Part shown: positions 12,003 through 15,023 of the stretch, in pieces
How positions within the stretch are numbered: position 1 is the stretch's first letter
How the letters are laid out: every line of letters begins with the position of its first letter
Origin: JBGSUZ01 sp043770095
GTDB lineage: Bacteria > Bacillota > Clostridia > Peptostreptococcales > Acidaminobacteraceae
Length of the DNA: 15,023 bases
Assembly: GCA_043770095.1 (NCBI GenBank)
Contig: JAYVIR010000012.1
Span: forward strand, 1 to 15,023
Direction of reading: 5' to 3'
Made by a program: the position numbers and the translations under genes
The notes under the pieces: model-generated
Databases searched by the model: none
The model's input: the letters and a program-made list of their open reading frames with translations, nothing else
What the model was told of the DNA's origin: nothing

Positions 12003-14042
12003 ATGGATAAATTGTTAGGGAAGGTATTGGGCAATCGGTATGAGATTGTCGAAAAAATTGGCGAAGGTGGCATGGCTTTAGTCTATAAAGCTCAGTGTAG
12101 GCTCCTCAATCGATTTGTAGCGGTGAAGATATTAAGACCTGAATATATTGAAGACGACGAGTTTATTCAAAAATTTGACAAAGAATCTAAAGCGGCGGCA
12201 AGTTTATCACATCCTGCAATTGTTAACATCTACGACGTGGGTGCTGACGGCGAGATTAGATATATTGTCATGGAGTACATCAATGGCGTCACTTTAAAAA
12301 AATATATCAAAGATTATCCTGGATTTTTAAGCAATAGAGAAATCATTAGCATCAGTAAGCAAGTCGCATTAGCGCTTGATCACGCACATTCTAATCAAAT
12401 TATTCATAGAGACATTAAGCCTCATAATATTTTGATTTCTGAGGAAGGTGTGGTAAAGGTGGCGGATTTTGGCATAGCCAGAGCCATTACCACATCTACA
12501 ATCATCAGCACGACAGACATGATGGGCTCTGTCCACTATTCCTCGCCAGAGCAAGCGAGAGGCGGGTTTGTTGATGAACGTTCGGATCTCTACTCGTTAG
12601 GGATCATGCTCTATGAGCTTGCGACTAAGCGTGTGCCATTTGATGGTGATTCACCTGTTGCAGTAGCTATGAAGCATCTTAAAGAAGAGGTTGTTTTACC
12701 TAGTGCAATCAATGAAGAAATCAGTTACGGGCTTGAAAGCATCATCATGAAAGCGATACAAAAGGCGCCTGATAAAAGGTATCAATCGGCTTCAGAGTTT
12801 ATCGAAGACCTTGAAGATGTACTCCTTAACCCTGATTTAGAGATTTTCAGCGATTCTATGGACGAAAGTTCGGTAACAATGGTTCTTCCTAATTTAGGTG
12901 ATATGGAACCTTTGGATGCGGCGTTTGCAGATAGATCTCAAAATACAAATAGAAGGCCACCTCAGCAAAAGTCTGCGAACAAACTTAAAAATGCAAATGA
13001 AATGCGACAAATCAACGAGGCAAAAAAAGATAAGAAAAAGCTTGGTTTGACGATTGCATTAGCATTGTTGTCTGTTGTGATTATTTTTGGCATTGGATTT
13101 GCGGTTAAAAATATGCTGAAATCTAGCGGAATGGTTGAAATGCCAAATGTGGTCGGTCAAGATTATAAGGATGCAACGCAAAAAGTAGAAGCTTTAGGAC
13201 TTAAAGTTGACATAAGTGAAAGAATTGAAAGTGAAAACTATGATGTCGATCAAGTGGTCACACAATCGCAAGTGGCTGGGACTAAGCTTAGAGAAGGTTT
13301 TACAGTGGCACTTGTGATTAGCACTGGAATGGAAAAAGTAACTGTGCCTAATTTGGTTCAAAAAACACTAAAAGAAGCACAATATATGATTGAAAATGAA
13401 AAATTGAAATTAGGTGCTGTGGAATATGTTCAAAATGATTTGCCTGAAGGTATTGTTATTTCTCAATCACCTTTTGCTGGATTAGAAGTCGGTGCTGATG
13501 GCACTGTAGATCTATTCGTGAGTAAAGGCAAAGATCCAGATAAGTTGATTATGCCTAAGTTCGTCGGAAGCACGCTAGATGAGGTTAAGAAAAAATTAGA
13601 ATCGTTTAAAATAACGGTTAATGATATTTCTTATAATTATTCAGACGAATATGCCAATAACGTGGTTATGATTCAGAGCGTTGAACCTGGAAAAGATATT
13701 TTGAAAGGCGAAGCGGTTAATTTGGTTGTCAGCAAAGGGAAAATTAAATCAGGCACAACAACGCCTACTACACCGGGTACAACAACTCCTGGGACAACAC
13801 CAGGAACAACGACACCGGCAAAATTCTATTCTGAGACAATGGATTTGATTTATCCGAACGCCGAAGAAGTTGTCGTTAAAATTATTAAAAATCAGGATGG
13901 TGTCGACACCGTTGTTTATGAAAAAACGCATCAAATATCTGAAGGGAGTTTTACTTTCAAAATTGAAGGCGAAGGTAAAGCGACCATCCTTATTTATTTC
14001 AATGACACACCTATGATATCAAAAAATGTTGAATTTAAATAG
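12003..14042 (+). CDS. prkC: PASTA-domain serine/threonine protein kinase PrkC
   Basis: PrkC is a membrane eukaryotic-type kinase whose external PASTA repeats bind peptidoglycan fragments or lipid II and which controls wall synthesis, dormancy exit and translation factors. The 679 residues contain a kinase domain (about 13-275) with glycine loop GEGGMA (20-25), Lys42, Glu61, HRDIKPHN (135-142, Asp137), DFG (155-157), an activation loop rich in Thr (163-171) and GSVHYSSPEQARGG. A basic juxtamembrane stretch leads to one transmembrane helix (about 347-368). Outside are three PASTA repeats starting near 380, 448 and 517, then a Thr-Pro-Gly linker (about 586-605) and a final domain of about 75 residues (605-679) that I do not recognise. 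AGGAGGTGA gives a strong ribosome binding site. Kinase residues look complete, so it should be active. Confidence 0.96.
   Translation: MDKLLGKVLGNRYEIVEKIGEGGMALVYKAQCRLLNRFVAVKILRPEYIEDDEFIQKFDKESKAAASLSHPAIVNIYDVGADGEIRYIVMEYINGVTLKKYIKDYPGFLSNREIISISKQVALALDHAHSNQIIHRDIKPHNILISEEGVVKVADFGIARAITTSTIISTTDMMGSVHYSSPEQARGGFVDERSDLYSLGIMLYELATKRVPFDGDSPVAVAMKHLKEEVVLPSAINEEISYGLESIIMKAIQKAPDKRYQSASEFIEDLEDVLLNPDLEIFSDSMDESSVTMVLPNLGDMEPLDAAFADRSQNTNRRPPQQKSANKLKNANEMRQINEAKKDKKKLGLTIALALLSVVIIFGIGFAVKNMLKSSGMVEMPNVVGQDYKDATQKVEALGLKVDISERIESENYDVDQVVTQSQVAGTKLREGFTVALVISTGMEKVTVPNLVQKTLKEAQYMIENEKLKLGAVEYVQNDLPEGIVISQSPFAGLEVGADGTVDLFVSKGKDPDKLIMPKFVGSTLDEVKKKLESFKITVNDISYNYSDEYANNVVMIQSVEPGKDILKGEAVNLVVSKGKIKSGTTTPTTPGTTTPGTTPGTTTPAKFYSETMDLIYPNAEEVVVKIIKNQDGVDTVVYEKTHQISEGSFTFKIEGEGKATILIYFNDTPMISKNVEFK
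13755..13820 (+). repeat. Short tandem repeats coding for the Thr-Pro-Gly linker of PrkC
   Basis: Within prkC, imperfect units built from ACAACAACGCCT-like and CCGGGTACAACAAC-like blocks encode repeated TTTP, TTPG and TTPGT steps. The low-complexity run joins the third PASTA repeat to the last domain. Such repeats tend to change length between strains by slippage; unit changes in multiples of three keep the frame. Confidence 0.7.
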
Positions 14043-14067
14043 GTCATTGAAATGGAACAATCAAAAC

Positions 14068-14072
14068 GGAGG
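14068..14072 (+). promoter_or_regulatory. Ribosome binding site that fixes the start of rsgA
   Basis: GGAGG lies six bases before ATG 14079 and downstream of the in-frame ATG at 14052, which has no comparable site. The shorter start gives MIKGIILKGIAGFYYV, the normal opening of RsgA. Confidence 0.8.
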
Positions 14073-14078
14073 TTAGTC

Positions 14079-14954
14079 ATGATAAAAGGTATCATCCTTA
14101 AAGGGATTGCAGGATTTTACTATGTAAAAACAGATGACAACCTATTTGAATGTAAAGCAAGAGGCAAGTTTAAAAACAGAAAAATGATTCCTCTTGTTGG
14201 AGATAGGGTTCTGATTTTGCCTGAAAATGATAAAAAAGCGACTATTGAAGAAATTGAAGATCGAACGACTCAATTGCTCAGACCGGCTGTTGCGAACGTA
14301 GACCAGTCAGTTATTGTCTTTTCGATTCAAAACCCAGATCCTAATATCATTTTGTTGGACAAAATGACGGTTCTCTCGCTCTCATCAGGGGTAGAACCTG
14401 TCATTTGTTTCAATAAACTGGATGAAGATCTAAATGGCAGTGCTGCACTTTTAAAAACAGCTTATGAAACAGCAGGTTTTAAGGTCATTTTGAGTTCGGC
14501 AGAGACTGGAGAAGGCATACAAGAATTAAAAGATTTGATTAAAGACAAAATTACTGTCTTTGCTGGTCCCTCAGGCGTAGGAAAATCGTCTCTTCTAAAC
14601 AAACTTCAAAAGGGGCTTGTTTTGAAGACTGGAGAAATCAGCGTTAAAATTAAAAGAGGTAAGCATACGACGCGCCATAGCGAACTCATTGAAATGGAGC
14701 AAGGTGGTTGGGTTGTAGATACCCCTGGTTTTACGAGTCTTGAATTGGACTTCTTAGAAGCGGATACTTTAAAAGAATTTTTCCCTGATTTTGAAGGACA
14801 CGAAGACCTTTGCAGATTTGATGACTGCATTCACATCAATGAGCCCAAATGCGGCGTTATGGCAGCTGTAGAAACCAATAAAATTACGAAGAAACGTTAT
14901 GATTCTTATAGATATCTCTACCTTGAGATTAAAAACGGAAGGAGACAATTTTAA
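14079..14954 (+). CDS. rsgA: Small-subunit maturation GTPase RsgA
   Basis: RsgA (CpgA, YloQ in Bacillus) binds the nearly finished 30S subunit, checks the decoding region, and leaves on GTP hydrolysis. From ATG 14079 it has 291 residues: an N-terminal OB fold (about 1-65), a circularly permuted GTPase domain whose motif order is G4 NKLD (112-115), G1 GPSGVGKS (163-170) and G3 DTPG (214-217), with RGKHTT in switch I before G3, and a C-terminal zinc site Cys245-Cys250-His252-Cys258. The permuted order is the hallmark of the family. It follows prkC by 36 bases. In Bacillus the homologue is phosphorylated by PrkC, so shared transcription is meaningful. Its stop overlaps the rpe start. Confidence 0.96.
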   Translation: MIKGIILKGIAGFYYVKTDDNLFECKARGKFKNRKMIPLVGDRVLILPENDKKATIEEIEDRTTQLLRPAVANVDQSVIVFSIQNPDPNIILLDKMTVLSLSSGVEPVICFNKLDEDLNGSAALLKTAYETAGFKVILSSAETGEGIQELKDLIKDKITVFAGPSGVGKSSLLNKLQKGLVLKTGEISVKIKRGKHTTRHSELIEMEQGGWVVDTPGFTSLELDFLEADTLKEFFPDFEGHEDLCRFDDCIHINEPKCGVMAAVETNKITKKRYDSYRYLYLEIKNGRRQF

Positions 14955-15023
14955 TGATATTAGCACCTTCGATACTTTCGGCAGATTTTGGGAACTTGTT
15001 AGACGATGTAAAAAAAGTAGAAG
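14954..15023 (+). CDS. rpe: Ribulose-phosphate 3-epimerase, first 23 residues (cut by window edge)
   Basis: The visible product is MILAPSILSADFGNLLDDVKKVE; APSILSADF is the characteristic opening of Rpe, which interconverts ribulose 5-phosphate and xylulose 5-phosphate in the pentose phosphate pathway. The ATG shares one base with the rsgA stop (TAATG), and AAGGAGA at about 14938-14944 is the ribosome binding site, so translation is coupled to rsgA. The gene order rsgA-rpe is the usual one in Bacillota. The rest of the gene lies to the right. Confidence 0.9.
   Translation, partial: MILAPSILSADFGNLLDDVKKVE

Noticed and set aside
13749..13934. Leftward cysteine- and arginine-rich frame that looks like a small metal-binding protein
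   Set aside because: It is the reverse complement of the Thr-Pro-Gly repeat of PrkC, which automatically yields Cys, Arg and Ser codons.
1..15023. A novel defence, mobile or biosynthetic system
   Set aside because: All coding sequence is accounted for by intact core genes in a conserved order. I found no transposase, integrase, toxin-antitoxin pair, CRISPR repeat, attachment site or base-composition break.

Overview
This window is an ordinary, intact stretch of chromosomal housekeeping genes from a Gram-positive bacterium of the Bacillota, most likely class Clostridia. The evidence is the gene order (yicC, gmk, rpoZ, coaBC, priA, def, fmt, rsmB, prpC, prkC, rsgA, rpe), which matches the conserved Bacillus/Clostridium block, together with strong AGGAGG-type ribosome binding sites, AT-rich composition, and GTG and TTG starts. 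I cannot name the genus. There is no mobile element, CRISPR array, tRNA or rRNA gene, or defence island. I looked for an undescribed system and do not see one.

Layout. Bases 1-951 hold the start of a leftward gene for RqcH, the alanine-tailing factor of ribosome quality control; it runs off the left edge. A 169-base divergent promoter region separates it from the rightward genes. Everything from 1121 onward is on the plus strand: dapF-yicC; a new promoter and 5' leader, then gmk-rpoZ; coaBC; priA-def-fmt; a membrane zinc peptidase of the YugP family; and rsmB-prpC-prkC-rsgA-rpe, with rpe cut by the right edge. Within groups, genes overlap or lie a few bases to a few tens of bases apart. Between groups there are hairpins (3833-3872, 5108-5131, 9845-9874) or promoter-like sequences (2864-2891, 9102-9129), so the run is probably several overlapping transcription units rather than one.

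How the genes work together. Several act on translation. Def and Fmt are the paired formyl-methionine enzymes. RsmB methylates 16S rRNA, RsgA matures the 30S subunit, RqcH rescues stalled 50S subunits, and YicC is an RNase. PrpC and PrkC are the opposed phosphatase and PASTA kinase that sense cell-wall state; in Bacillus the RsgA homologue is a PrkC substrate, so their linkage makes sense. Gmk, CoaBC, DapF and Rpe supply GDP, coenzyme A, meso-diaminopimelate and pentose phosphates. PriA restarts replication and RpoZ is the omega subunit of RNA polymerase.

The points most worth a second look are small. RqcH has Glu-Arg where the family's DR motif is expected. remA and rlmN are absent from their usual places in the block. 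There are back-to-back extended -10 promoters between rqcH and dapF, a structured gmk leader, and an extra domain after the PASTA repeats of PrkC. Four genes (gmk, priA, prpC, rsgA) have in-frame upstream start codons that should not be used, because the ribosome binding site points to a later start.
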